Position numbers and translations under genes: made by a program. DNA of 64,000 bases, taken from NCBI GenBank assembly GCA_963662175.1, contig OY759219.1, positions 32,468,908 to 32,532,907 on the forward strand, in the 5' to 3' direction. Positions 20,591 to 32,679 of this stretch are shown piece by piece. Position 1 is the first letter of the stretch; each line of letters begins with the position of its first letter. Source of the DNA: Aradus depressus. Taxonomy: Eukaryota; Arthropoda; Insecta; Hemiptera; Aradidae. Under the pieces are notes generated by a model. It made no database searches. It saw only the letters and a program-made list of their open reading frames with translations, and was not told the DNA's origin.

Positions 20591-21477
20591 TTTAATGTTG
20601 TTATTCATCTGAAAGGTTCTTTTAGATCAAGTTATCACTTTCAGACTTCCTGGTTAGTTCTAGAACAGTGTTAAATTTGACCAATAGTTAACTCATGTTT
20701 AAAAGACTTGAGTTTCCTTCAGCTTATTAAAAAATATATTTATAAGGCCCTATACCAAACGAAACTTTAGGGACAGAAATACTTAGATACATTATTTTAC
20801 TTAGCCCTCTGCAGGGCCGTGCAACGAGTATTGGCCGCCCGTGTGCAAATAACGATAACGCCGCCCCTCCACAATTAAAGTACCCGAATGTTTTTATGTT
20901 TTTCCCCTCTACATTTTGAATAAGTTCATGATCTTCATTTTCCAAATAGATACTTGAGCAAGGAAATTAATAATATGTGTGTGTAATGACAACATTATAT
21001 TATGAACTATTAAACATAATTATTACCTATGTACATAATAATGATAGGTAATAATATTTACATATATGTACACGTAAAATTTACTTTATATAATAAATTT
21101 TGACATAGGTAATATTAAAAAACAAAATATATTCTTTTTAAGTACACAACTTTTAGTTTAGTAAAATAGTTTTTAAGGAACACAAATCAATTTTTTTTTT
21201 CAAATAAAACTAGAAACATTTATCACAAATAGTCATTTATTAAATAAAAGTAAATTGTAATCAAAGCATGGCTCTTCTGAGCCCAATTGGGTTTTCTGCC
21301 TAGATGCCTAGAATGACCACTGGCCCAGGACAGCAAAGCCTAGGATTTCTTGACCTACTGTCCCTACGGTTCTCTTTCCACTCTATTGTCGGTGGGGGCT
21401 TTCCAATACAGAGGGAAGAAAAATCTCGTACTTTCAGCCAAATGAACCAGGAGGGGGATGCTTAACATGAAAACCTA
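20591..21477. other. Spacer with a possible hAT end
   Basis: CAGGGCCGTGCAACGAG near 20813 looks like a hAT-type terminus (CAGGGCCGT...), but no partner end or 8-bp duplication was found. 20950-21240 is AT-rich, and 21260-21470 is more mixed and unrecognised. Confidence 0.4.
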
Positions 21478-21747
21478 ATAACTGCCGAAGTTTTTATATG
21501 TGCAACCAGGTCCCGATGAGGACGATACCTATCAATTTTCAACGAAATCGCCCGAAAGATCAGAGGCTAGGAGCTCAATTCAAAATTCCTAATAACTATA
21601 AAACATTAATGTATTTAATATCAGGTTTTAAATGTCACATCTTGATGGTTTAACCAAAAAAATAAATATGTTTCTGAGCACAAAATAGTAGATTAATTCG
21701 CGCTGGGGAAGTACACCGACATTGATTCACCGACAACTTTTTATATT
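21478..21747 (+). repeat. U1 repeat fragment
   Basis: CCTAATAACTGCCGAAG, GGACGATACCTATCAATTTT and GCTGGGGAAGTACACCGACA match U1 internal and terminal phrases. Confidence 0.6.
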
Positions 21748-22260
21748 TAATATACACAATGGATAACCGGAGGGTATATTATTGTTAATAATTTTTGAAT
21801 CGTTTCCCTGATGAATGAGATGCGATACAATCTTTTACCCGACCTTGTTGTGTCTTCCTGGTTATCCATAAATCCCCAATTAAAAATAAACAGAAACCAA
21901 TGTTATAATAATAATAACGAAATACGCAGTCTAACAAGGAATTAATCGAAGCAACGATAAGCCGTCCCTGGCATTTAGCAAATACACAAGCTGAAGGGTG
22001 TCCTAATGGTGTACCTATCTCTGCCTGCTTTAGTAATAACTTCATCCTCAATATTGAATTTGCCTACGAAAATTGGCGCTATCAAGAACATTATCTGATG
22101 TGGCAGTAACACAACTTTCTTATACCAACCACGTTTTTATAGACCATTTTATAGCTCACTCGCAGAAAAACTTTGTGTAATGAAACAAAGAAATCCGCTG
22201 GTGTCAACAGATTACCATCTTATAGCAAGTAATGCCAGTTTGAAATACTTTTGAGAGGGC
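21748..22260. other. Spacer, nothing certain
   Basis: Contains GTAATGCCAGTTTGAAATAC and TTTGAGAGGGCGCGG-type text near 22228-22262, similar to 39314-39343 (AATTTGAGAGGCGGG). Possibly a small repeat family. Confidence 0.4.
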
Positions 22261-22626
22261 GCGGTGAGTGATTTTTTTGACGTGAAAACGTCTATTCGCT
22301 CGTTACGCACAGTGATAGCCGGTCATACTTTCTTGTGTTACAAAATAACGGTTGAGATCACAATGGATAGAGCATGTCTGTACGTGTTTGTTTTGCATGT
22401 GACGTTATCGGGTTAGTGTGAGCCGGCGGATGATTGTTGCGAATTAGCGTTGTGTAAAATTAAAAATTAGTGTAGCGTGATAACGCGTTTAGATAAGACG
22501 TTGATTCGGGTGTCATTGTAAAGAGCTTGAGGAGCACTATTAGGACTCAAAGTGAAACAATAAAAATATTCCCCGAAATATATGTAAAAATCGGTATTAA
22601 ATTGAAAATTGCAAGAAAATTAAAGA

Positions 22627-22778
22627 TGTCATCTCATATGAATCGTAAATATGCGCGGAATTATAGAAAACGCAAATCAGAGGAAAGCTCGCATCAAAAG
22701 GAATTTAAAAAACCTAAAAAGTCTAGTGCCGAGCAAATGCAAGAGCTACGACAGCATCGAAAAGAAAATGAAAAATGA
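22627..22778 (+). CDS. Basic ORF, possible N-terminus of a transposon protein
   Basis: From the ATG at 22627 the frame reads MSSHMNRKYARNYRKRKS and KPKKSSAEQMQELRQHRKEN before a stop at 22776-22778; a longer frame extends back to 22527. Strings of the AERQRxYRxRxK type are common at the start of Helitron/PIF1-like proteins in arthropods, and this resembles one (inference, weak). Short palindromes flank it: GACGTGAAAACGTC at 22278-22291 and GACGTTTTCACGG near 22789. Not enough to name a family. Confidence 0.3.
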
Positions 22779-22799
22779 TTTTATCCCGACGTTTTCACG

Positions 22800-23215
22800 G
22801 AAAATCTACGGTGTGGACGTTGACTACGCCTTAATGTTTTTTTTTTTATTTTTGATCTTTTTATTTATAATTAAAAAAGAGTAGGTACCAATAATATTAA
22901 CATTTTTTTTATTCGTTGCTATAGATTGGAATTTAAACATTACTTTAAAATATTTCTTAAGGGAATTTTTGATGTAACTGGTCTTATTTGAAATCTGACG
23001 GCATTTTGGGCGTTTTCATAGTTGGAAATTGAATAATCAACATTTTTGTAAGGACCAATTTTTCGTAAGGACTAACTGTTTTCGCGTAAATCAAGGAAAT
23101 ATCTAAAAGAATGGGTTTACGGTATGTATCTTCGTAAAGCGGGCCTTCAAAAATTCATATTTCATAGAAAATGTGCATTTCATTTCCAATCACATACATT
23201 ACAGACTCACTCATA
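22800..23215. other. Spacer, nothing recognised
   Basis: AT-rich with a T-run near 22839. No supported feature. Confidence 0.5.
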
Positions 23216-23548
23216 CAGACGTCAGCACGAAAATGGTCAAAATGTATTCAGGAGGCCTTGAAATGTGAACACTTGATCCAGGATTTTCATACTATTAAAA
23301 TTCTCCGTTATACAGGGGGTTATATAAGGTATATAAGCTTCGTTATAAGGTACGAGTATAATACAGTAAAAAATCGTTATCAGACGTCATCACGAAAATC
23401 GTTAAAACGTATTCAGGGGCCTTGAAATGTGAACACTTGATCTTGGATTTTCATACTATTACAATGCTCCGTTATACAGGGGATTATATAAAGAATTTAA
23501 GCTTTGTTATAAGGTATAATACAGTAAAAAATCGTTATCAGACGTCAA
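23216..23548 (+). repeat. Tandem repeat, two units of about 160 bp
   Basis: CAGACGTC starts units at 23216 and 23381 and begins again at 23539. Both units share GGCCTTGAAATGTGAACACT and CAGTAAAAAATCGTTATCAG. A relative (TTCAGGAGACATTGAAAAG) lies near 25090. Confidence 0.8.
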
Positions 23549-24206
23549 AATGTGTCTTTCTTAATTCCGTTCAGTTTTAAAAAGTTATTTGATAAATAAA
23601 TAAAATTATTCATAACAGACATTGATTTAGTAAAATGTTTATTTTCTTCGAATTTAATACAAATTTGAATGAGATTTAAGTTAGGACAAGACATGTATCT
23701 CTTATTTATGAATGAATATCTCTTGTTTGTTAATATTTCTCTTTTAACTTGCTTGTAATAAAAATATTTTTCAAACAAAATCTGTGAAAAAAAAGCGTTG
23801 TCGGTCGTGTTTTAGCTTATAAAAAAGAAAAGAAAACAGATTTGGCATTATTTTATTTGCATTGCCAAAAAAAGAGCGGTCTGTTCTTTAAAATCAATGA
23901 ACACCAAAAATCTTTCTCACAAAATTTAGAATGGATTCATATTCCTAAACTAATTATAATTTATTACAATTACACTTTGCTATATTCACATAAAATATAA
24001 GGATATGTGTAATGGCAACATTAGGAACACGATTTGTTGACAGCTCTAATGAAATATTAAGAACGTATGTGTGCATATAATAAATCTAAACGTTGAGTTT
24101 ATTTGGGTTTTATCTGAATAAATAAATTGTTAACAAAAATTCATAATATGATACATTATCGTAAAGAAAACATCCATGTTAGGGAGGTACTAAGCCATCT
24201 GACGTC
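23549..24206. other. AT-rich spacer
   Basis: Nothing recognised; the 77-residue minus frame at 23545-23778 is low complexity. Confidence 0.5.
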
Positions 24207-24600
24207 AAGCGCATCCAGTCTTTCCAATCCAAAGATCTAAGAACAATTGTCGATGCTCCCATCTATGTTTCTAATCTCACTCTCCACAATGATCTTAAAA
24301 TTCCTTTCGTCAACGAACTCATCGAGTCCTGTTTCCTAAACTTCCATTTTAAACTTTCCTACCATCTCGACAACCCTACCCGAAGGCTGAGGCGGTCCTG
24401 GCCGAGAGGCCTATTACATTATTATTTAGGAAGTACCGGCACTGACCAATTTCTCCCCTTAAGTATTCACTTTAAGCTCATCCTGTCTGTTTTTGGTCTG
24501 CCACCACTGCTGGTAAGAGGGTGACAGAGCGAGGGGATCACCCGGGCTACCATGGTCTCAATGTTCTTAGGTCCCAGAGGAAACTCATCTAATCAAATCT
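24207..24600 (+). pseudogene. Jockey-type LINE C-terminal fragment
   Basis: The plus frame reads KRIQSFQSKDLRTIVDAPIY, VSNLTLHNDLKIPFVNELI and then RRLRRSWPRGL before a stop near 24523. The same order (Q.F.SK..R.I..AP..V, LH.DL..PFV, R.WPR.LL) occurs in the Jockey copies at 2.4 and 41.3 kb, so this is the RT C-terminus of a related family. No catalytic RT motif is left. Confidence 0.75.
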
Positions 24601-24705
24601 AAGTTAGCAATTGTGATTTCTTCATTCCAAATTCCAAGATCATAGCTGCAATCGTTTTTCCGGTAGAGCGTTCACAATTTTCCAATCACATACATACATA
24701 CGCAC

Positions 24706-25048
24706 CCGTACAACGTAGAGGCTAAATGTAGCTCAGTGGTATGCGTGCTTGCCTTCTGAGCTCAAGGTCGTGGGTTCGAAACCCCATGAGGCCCTTAGTT
24801 TATTTTATCTGGGAGGTAAAATAAACTTTAACACACCGTCCTTCGGATGGGTCGTTAAGCGATGGTCCCGAGCCTGTACGATGTCAAGAACTCGTTAAAG
24901 ACCCCTGCCCTAGGTGAATAAAAATTTAGAGTAGCCAACATTTAGGACTCCCATAGTAGAGTCGGGCTCATGTCCACCAGAGTGACGAAAGAGCTCTCTG
25001 GTACTATGTAGTAGTTAAAGCCTGGTCATGATTCATAATAACTAAATA
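24706..25048 (+). mobile_element. S1 SINE, near full length with target duplication
   Basis: A-box region GTAGCTCAGTGGTATGCGTG, B box GTGGGTTCGAAACCCC, core CCGTCCTTCGGATGGGTC, tail CATAATAACTAAATA. The 10-bp repeat ACATACGCAC is at 24696-24705 and 25049-25058, marking LINE-type retroposition. Confidence 0.85.
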
Positions 25049-25058
25049 ACATACGCAC

Positions 25059-25581
25059 AGACCATCGCGAAAATGTTCAAAACATATTCAGGAGACATTG
25101 AAAAGTTAAAATCCGTTGAAAACTCGATCTCGAATTTTCCCACAATTACAATACTTCCTTATACTATAGATATACAAGTATGAAAGTAAAAAAGTAGGGA
25201 GGTCAGATTTAATATGCGATTAATCGATTATATTGGCATTGAAGCAACTATCGATTTTTACTGTATTTTAATATGTATTTAAAATAAAACTATTTCCAAC
25301 TATTATGCTTTCATATCATTTTCCCCATTGCCAACTAAAATCCCCTCTCCAACCAGCTATCTTAACACAAACTGTTAGCGGGGGACGAGACTCGTTGCAG
25401 GTTCAACAGATTGGAGAAAGCTTGCCCCAATGGATTACAAATCGTTTCATGAATTGTCCTTGTATTTAAATGCACCAATATGCAATCCGTTTTAAAATGT
25501 CTACATTTATTTATAAAAGTAATCTGAGTTCCCAAAGCCCTTTATCGTTATTTACATGCATCTTGTTGATTTATATTATAC
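25059..25581. other. Spacer with a relative of the 23.2-kb tandem unit
   Basis: 25059-25170 resembles the 23.2-kb tandem unit (TCGCGAAAATGTTCAAAAC). ATTAATCGATTATATTGG lies near 25211. No gene. Confidence 0.45.
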
Positions 25582-25728
25582 CGGGCGCCGGTAGCTCAGT
25601 GGTTCGAGTGCTTGCTTACTGAGCTCAAGGCCCCTACCTACTCTAGGTGAATACTACCCAAAGAGCGTTCTGGTAATAGGCGATATGACCACGTAGTTAA
25701 AGCCCGTGCATGAGTCATAATAACTAAC
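25582..25728 (+). mobile_element. S1 SINE, large internal deletion
   Basis: Head GGCGCCGGTAGCTCAGTGG joins directly to GGCCCCTACCTACTCTAGGT, skipping the B box and core, and ends with CATGAGTCATAATAACTAAC. Confidence 0.75.
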
Positions 25729-25845
25729 ACGTAATGCAACAGACTCAAGTTACTAGTCGTCGCTAAACATGCAAATGGGTGGCTACTAAAATTTTGGCAC
25801 AGACCACCCAAAACCTTGTTACGGCACTGGCCATGACATATCATG
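25729..25845 (-). mobile_element. Possible hAT terminus fragment
   Basis: The minus strand begins CAGTGCCGTAACAAGGTTTT, a typical hAT-style CAGTGCCGT end. The other end is not found; the SINE at 25582 may have inserted in it. Confidence 0.4.
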
Positions 25846-26623
25846 AAATAATTCTAGTCGATACGCCATGAGGTATGGAAAAATTCTAGACAACACTACA
25901 TGATTCAAATTTTTTGTTTCTTTAATTAATATAATATCGATATTACGAACTTTTTTCCGAAAAAAAACGTGTTGTTCTGAAGATCATACCAGACTTGGAT
26001 TATAAAAAAATAACATTTAAAATAAATTATGGGTATTTTTTTTATTAAGAGATGGTCGCAGTAGTAAGCCTTGACCGATTTTTATAAATTCTTTTGGGGA
26101 TTACAATATATCAGAGTAGATCAGATATTGCAACGCAATGCATTCTTCTGTGCACATATGGCCAGTAGGGACGTGAACTGTTCAATTCAAGGCCGTGGCA
26201 TTAAAATTTGACTGCAGATATAGTAGAGATTGAAAATAAGGGTTTAGCCGTTCGATCTAATTTTGGGTTCGACGTCGAGCCCATCTAATCGAACCTTTAG
26301 GCTATATGATTTCGACAGGGCGGTCCGGGTCGAGGACAGTCCCACCCATCCATCCCCTCCCCTGCCTACTCTCTGTTGCATTTCCTAATTTTTATTTTCT
26401 TATATTGTAATCGTGTAAAAATCCGAGATCGAGTTTTCAAAGGAATTTCACCTTTTGATTTTTGTGATTATATACATCTGTGTGTGTGTGTATGGTTGGG
26501 AATATGTGAGCGCTCAAACTCAACTAATTGTAACAATGACCTTGAAATTTGAAACAAACGACCGAAAACAAACGAAAACTAAAACTACATAAGTACGTAC
26601 ATTTTACGAGATACCGTTTATAT
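25846..26623. other. Spacer, mostly unrecognised
   Basis: Includes a (TG)n run near 26482 and AATCGTGTAAAAATCCGAGA at 26408-26427, which resembles 17552-17571. No gene seen. Confidence 0.45.
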
Positions 26624-26760
26624 CAGGAGTGGCCAACCAGTCTTGAATAATTTTACGGCCCGCGAGATTCATCACCATTTTACAAAATATGTTTTTGCAC
26701 AAAACATGTGCAAATATACGCATTGAGATCGACTTGCAAAAGCTAAGTGAAAGAGTTAAG
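26624..26760 (+). mobile_element. hAT (Charlie-like) end fragment
   Basis: CAGGAGTGGCCAACCAG followed by TTTTACGGCCCGCGAGATTC matches the common hAT terminal pattern CAGGGGTGGCCAA...GGCCCGCG. Only one end is seen. Confidence 0.5.
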
Positions 26761-27199
26761 AAACAAAGATCCCACTAATTAAATATTATTCGATCATTTC
26801 ATTATCATCATTATTATATTATCTGTTTACATGTATGAATAATAATAAGAACAATAATAATAATTCATTCTGTTTTAAATGTTCACTCCAAAACATTTTT
26901 GTAAATATAATATAAAAACGCGAGAGAGAAAACGCTAATAGCACTGTAGCTTAGGCGTAAAAAAAAAAGACATTTTTTTTTACTTTTTTTTAATCTTTAA
27001 TTCTTTTTAATAAAGAAACAACCAATAATATTATTATTGCTCTTTATTTATTACTAGCAGTAATACCCGGCGTTGCCCGGGGAACTTTGAATTTTCTCTC
27101 AATATCTCCTATAAGTCTATTCAATCCTTCGACACCACATTCATGATGTTATAATTTTCGATTATTCATACGGAATAAGGCTTATAGTCCTTCAACTAT

Positions 27200-28260
27200 A
27201 GTAACGCTAGTAAGTTTTTAAGACCCCTGGGCACCACAGACAGTATGCGCCTTTCAACGGCGGAAACCCCAGCTAGTGAATACTTGGCATCGCTGGGCAC
27301 CACAGCTAGTAAGAAGTTAGGAACGCTGGGCATTACAGCTAGTATGTGCCTTGCGAGGGCGGACCCCACATCTAGTACGTAGTTAGGAACGCTGGGCACC
27401 ACAGCTAGTATGTGCCTTGCGACGGCGGACCCCACATTTAGTACGTAGTTAGGAACGCTAGGCACCACGGCTAGTATGTTCCTTGCGAGGCGGACCCTAC
27501 AGCTATTACGTAGTTAGGAACGCTGGGCACCACAGCTAGTAAGTGTCTTGTAACGGCGGACCCCACAGCTAGTGTTAGGAACGCTGGGCATCTCAGTTAG
27601 TATGTGCCTTGCGACGACGGACCCCACAGCTAGTACGATATTAGGAACGCTGGGCACCACAGCTAGTATGTTTTTGCAACGGCGGACCCCACAGCTAGTA
27701 CGTAGTTAGAAACGCTCAGCATCACAGCTAGTATGTGTTCTGCAACGGCGGACCCCACCGCTAGTACCTAATTAGAAACGCTGGGCATCACCGCTAGTAT
27801 ATTTTTGCAACGGCGGACCCCACAGCTAGTACGTAGTTAGAAACGCTCAGCATCACAGCTAGTATGTGTTCTGCAATGGCGGACCCCACCGCTAGTACCT
27901 AATTAGAAACGCTGGGCATCACCGCTAGTATGTTTTTGCAACGGCGGACCCCACAGCTAGTACGTTTTTAGGAACGCTGGGCCCTACAGCTAGTAGGTGC
28001 CATGCAACAGCGGACCCCACAGTTAGTATGTAGTTAGAACCACTGGGCATCACAGCTAGTATGTGTTTTGCAACGGCGGACCCCACAGCTAGTACATAGT
28101 TAGAAACGCTCAGCATCACAGCTAGTATGTGTTCTGCAACGGCGGACCCCACCGCTAGTACCTAGTTAGAAACGCTGGGCATCACAGCTAGTATGTTTTT
28201 GTAACGGCGGACCCCACAGCTAGTACGTAGTTAGAACCACTGGGCATCACAGCTAGTGTA
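27200..28260. repeat. 33-bp minisatellite (dimeric 66-bp unit), array 1
   Basis: Alternating 33-bp halves both start ACAGCTAGTA: one continues CGTAGTTAGGAACGCTGGGC, the other TGTGCCTTGCGACGGCGG. Because 33 is a multiple of three, the minus strand stays open and yields a repeated VPNYVLAVGSAVARHILAV-type peptide. I treat these open frames as a by-product of the unit length. Confidence 0.85.
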
Positions 28261-30192
28261 TTTTTCTATTTGGCCATCAATAATAGTACATATGAAATTC
28301 CATGACAATCCGATCATCCGTTAATGACCTATCACTATCTTCAAATTTAAGCCTACCCCCATACCCCCCCTCCCGTTCACAATTTTTTGACGTCACACCC
28401 TATTTTTCTATTTGGCCTTTATGAATACTACATGTGAAATTTCGTGACAATCCGATCATCCGTTAATGACATCACTATACTTATACTTAGGCCCCCATCA
28501 ACCCACCCTCCCGTTCAAAATTTTGTGACATATACACCCTATATTTCTATTTGGCTTTTAAGAATACTACATGTGAAATTCCATGACAATACGACCAACC
28601 GTTATTGAGCTAGCACTATATTTATACTTAGGCCCCCCCGCCACTACCCCCCCTCCCGTACAAAATTTTGAGCCGTCACACCGCCTATTTTTCTATTTGA
28701 CTTTCAGAAATACTACATGTGAAATTTCGTGACAATCTGAACAACCGTTAATGACCCAGCACTATATTTATACTTAGGCCTATCCCCACAACCTCCCCTC
28801 CCGTTCAAAACTTTGGGTCGCCACACATCTTATATTTCTATTTGGATTTTAAAAATACTACATGTGAAATTTTGTGACAATCCGACCAATCTTTGAAGAG
28901 TTAGCACTATATTTATACTTAGGCCCCCCCACAACCCCCCCTCCCGTTCAAAACTTTGGGACGCCACACACTTTTTTTTCCTATTTGGCTTTTAAAAATA
29001 CTACGTGAAATTTCATGACGATTCGCCCATTAGTTAATGAGTTAGCTCTATATTTATACTTAGGCCCCCCTACAACCCCCCCTCCCGTTCAAAACTTTGG
29101 GACGCCACACAACTTATTTTTCTACTTGGCCTTCAGGAATACTCCATGTGAAATTTCGTGACAATCCGACCAACCGTTAAAGAATTAGCTCTATATTTAT
29201 ACTTAGGCCCCCCCACAACTCCCCCTCCCGTTCAAAACTTTGGGACGCCACACACCTTATTTTTCTATTTGGCCTTCAGGAATACTCCATGTGAAATTTC
29301 GTGACAATCCGACCAACCGTTAAAGAATTAGCTCTATATTTATACTTAGGCCCCCCCACAACCCCCCCTCCCGTTCAAAACTTTGGGACGCCACACACCT
29401 TTTTTTCCTATTTGGCTTCTAAAAATACTACATGTGAAATTTCATGACGATTCGCCCATTAGTTCATGAGTTAGCTCTATATTTATACTTAGGCCCCCCT
29501 ACAACCCCCCTCCCGTTCAAAACTTTGGGACGCCACACACCTTTTTTTCCTGTTTGGCTTTTAAAAAGACTACGTGTGAAATTTCATGACAATTCGACCA
29601 TTAGTTAATGTGTTAGCACTATTTATATACTTAGGCCCCCCTTACAACCCCCCCTCCCGATCAAAACTTTGGGACGCCACACATCTTTTTTTCCTATTTG
29701 GCTTTTAAAAATACTACATGTGAAATTTCATGACGATTCGCCCATTAGTTAATGAGTTAGCTCTATATTTATACTTAGGCCCCCCCACAACCCCCCCTCC
29801 CGTTCAAAACTTTGGGACGCCACACACCTGTTTTTCCTATTTGGCTTTTAAAAATACTACATGTGAAATTTCATGACGATTCGCCCATTAGTTCATGAGT
29901 TAGCTCTATATTTATACTTAGGCCCCCCCACAACCCCCCCTCCCGTTCAAAACTTTGGGACGCCACACACCTTTTTTTCCTGTTTGGCTTTTAAAAAGAC
30001 TACGTGTGAAATTTCATGACAATTTGACCATTAGTTAATGAGTTAGCACTATTTATTTACTTAGGCCCACCTTACAACCCCCCCTCCCGATCAAAATTTT
30101 GGGACGCCACACACCTTTTTTTCCTGTTTGGCTTTTAAAAAGACTACGTGTGAAATTTCATGACAATTTGACCATTAGTTAATGAGTTAGCA
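28260..30192. repeat. 143-bp tandem repeat, array 1
   Basis: Units contain TACATGTGAAATTTCGTGAC, TATATTTATACTTAGGCCCC, a C-rich stretch and AACTTTGGGACGCCACACAC. Two alternating variants (TGACAATCCGACCAACCG and TGACGATTCGCCCATTAG) give a higher-order pattern from about 28980. Confidence 0.85.
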
Positions 30193-31464
30193 CTCAGGAT
30201 CGCCACTTAGAAATCTAGTTGAGGCACTTAGGTCAGATGTTTCAATCGGGAAGTAAAAAACACTTTGAGCACGTCGTCCTTCGGATGGGACTTTAAGCGA
30301 TGATCCAGGGCTTTTTCGAATGTGAGGTACTCGATAATGAGACGTATGTTATGTAAATAAACCTGGTTAAGTGAAATTTCACTTAGGTTGAAAATAGCCT
30401 TGAGCACGTCGTCCGTCGGATGGGACTTTTCGGATATATCTGATTCTGTCGTATCAGTTTTAACAATTATTAAGCCTATAAACCGTTAAATAGCGTGAAT
30501 TTTTAGAAAAACATTTTTATTTTGATTTTTGTGTAGGATTCAGATAATCCGGTCGTTCTCTATCAGTTTTAACAAATATTAAATCTATAAACCGTTAAAA
30601 AGCGAGAAATTTCAAGAATGGAGTCTACCGAACTCAGGATCGCCACTTAGAAATCTAGCTGAGGCACTTAGGTCAGATGTTTTAATCGGGAAGCTAAAAA
30701 TAACTTTGAGCACGTCGTCCTTCGGATGGGACATTAAGCAATGATCCAGGGCTTTTTCGAATGTAAGGTACTCGATAATGAGACGTATGTTATGTAAATA
30801 AACCTGGGTAGGTCAATTTCTACTTAGGTTGAAAGCCTTGAGCACGTCGTCCTTCGGATGGGACTTTCCGGATAAATCTGAATCTGTCGTATCAGTTTTA
30901 ACAATTATTAAGCCTATAAACCGTTAAATAGCGCAAATTTTTTGAAAAACATTTTTATTTTGATTTTTGTGTAGGATTCAGATAATCCGGTCGTTCTCTA
31001 TCAGTTTTAACAAATATTAAATCTATAAACCGTTAAAAAGCGAGAAATTTCAAGAATGGGGTCTACCGAGCTCAGGATCGCCACTTAGAAATCTAGCTGA
31101 GGCACTTAGGTCAGATGTTTCAATCGGGAAGTTAAAAAACACTTTGAGCACGTCGTCCTTCGGATGGGACTTTAAGCGATGATCCAGGGCTTTTCGAATG
31201 TGAGGTACTCGATAATGAGACGTATGTTATGTAAATAAACCTGGTTAGGTGAAATTTCACTTAGGTGGAAAATAGCCTTGAGCACGTCGTCCGTCGGATG
31301 GGACTTTTCGGATATATCTGATTCTGTCGTATCAGTTTTAACAATTATTAAGCCTATAAACCGTTAAATAGCGGGAATTTTTTGAAAAACATTTTTATTT
31401 TGATTTTTGTGTAGGATTCAGATAATCCGGTCGTTCTCTATCAGTTTTAACAAATATTAAATCT
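30193..31464 (+). repeat. SINE-derived satellite, three units of about 440 bp
   Basis: CTCAGGATCGCCACTTAG starts units near 30193, 30633 and 31072. Each unit holds GAGCACGTCGTCCTTCGGAT and GGGACTTTAAGCGATGATCC, the S1 SINE core (CGTCCTTCGGATGGGACGTT), then a second shorter core copy and an unrelated AT-rich part (GATTCAGATAATCCGGTCG). Confidence 0.85.
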
Positions 31465-31619
31465 ATAGCAGTTATACCCGGCGTTGCCCGGGGAACTTTG
31501 ATTTGTCTCCCAATATCTTCTATAACGCTATTCAGTTCCTCGACAGTACATTCATGATGTTATAATTTTCAATTATTCATACGGAATAAGGCTTATAGTC
31601 CTTCAGCTGTTGTAACGCT

Positions 31620-32670
31620 AGTAAGTTTTTAGGACCCCTGGGCACCACAGCTAGTATGCGCCTTTCAACGGCGGAAGCCACACCTAGTGAATACTTAGCA
31701 TCGCTGGACGTCCTAGTCAGTGCGTACTTAAAAACGTTTGTGACCACAGCTAGTATGTGGCTTGCAACGCTGAGCACCACAGCTAGTACGTAGTTGGGAA
31801 TGCTGGGCATCATAGCTAGTATGTGCCTTGCGACGGCGGACCCAACAGCTAGTACGTAGTTAGGAACGCTGGTCACCACAGCTAGTATGTGCCTCGCAAC
31901 AGCGGACCCCACAGCTAGTACGAAGTTAGGAACGCTGGGCATTACAGCTATTAAGTGCCTTGCAACAGCGGACCCCACAGCTAGTATGTAGTTAAATACG
32001 CTGGGCATTACAGTTAGTAAGTGCTTTGCAACAGCGAACTTCACAGCTAGTACATAGTTAGGAACGCTGGGCACTACAGCTAGTAAATGCCTTGCAACAA
32101 CGGACCCCACAGCTTGTACGAAGTTAGGAACGCTGGGCACTACAGCTAGTAAATGCCTTGCAACAACGGACCCCACAGCTAGTACGATATTAGGAACTCT
32201 GGGCATCACAGCTAGTATGCTTTTGCAACGACGGACCCCACAGCTAGTATGTTTTTAGGAAAGCTGGGCCCTACAGGTAGTAGGTGCCTTGCAACTGCGA
32301 ACCCCACAGATAGTATGTAGTTAGAACCACAGGGCATCACAGCTAGTATGAGTTTTGCAACGGCGGACCCCACAGCTAGTACCTACGAGTGAAATACGCT
32401 GGGCCACACTGCTAGCGCCTTGCAACAACAGACCCCACAGCTAGTACGGAATTAGAAACGCTGGGCATTACAGCTAGTAAATGTCTTATAGGTGCCTTAC
32501 AACAGCGAACCCCGCAGCCAGTACATAGTTAGGAACGCTGGGGCTGAGCACTTCAGCTAGTAAGTACCTTGCAACAGCGGACCCCACAGCTAGTACGATA
32601 TTAGGAACGCTGGACATCACAGCTAGTAAATGTCTTGCAACAGTGAACCCCACAGCGAATACATAGTTAC
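31620..32670. repeat. 33-bp minisatellite, array 2
   Basis: Same dimeric unit as array 1, more degenerate after 32220. The minus-strand frame (31577-32209) is open for 210 residues only because the unit length is a multiple of three. Confidence 0.85.
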
Positions 32671-32679
32671 TACTACTAC

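Larger units (their letters stand above)
27054..30192 (-). mobile_element. Helitron module H1, 5' end lost
   Basis: On the minus strand it ends with hairpin CCCGGGCAACGCCGGG, TATTACTG and CTAG, followed by T in the flank, the classic Helitron 3' terminus. Moving inward are the 33-bp minisatellite (27200-28260) and about 13 units of a 143-bp repeat (28260-30192). No 5' TC terminus follows; the last unit breaks at 30192 into the SINE-derived satellite. No Rep/helicase gene, so non-autonomous. Confidence 0.8.
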
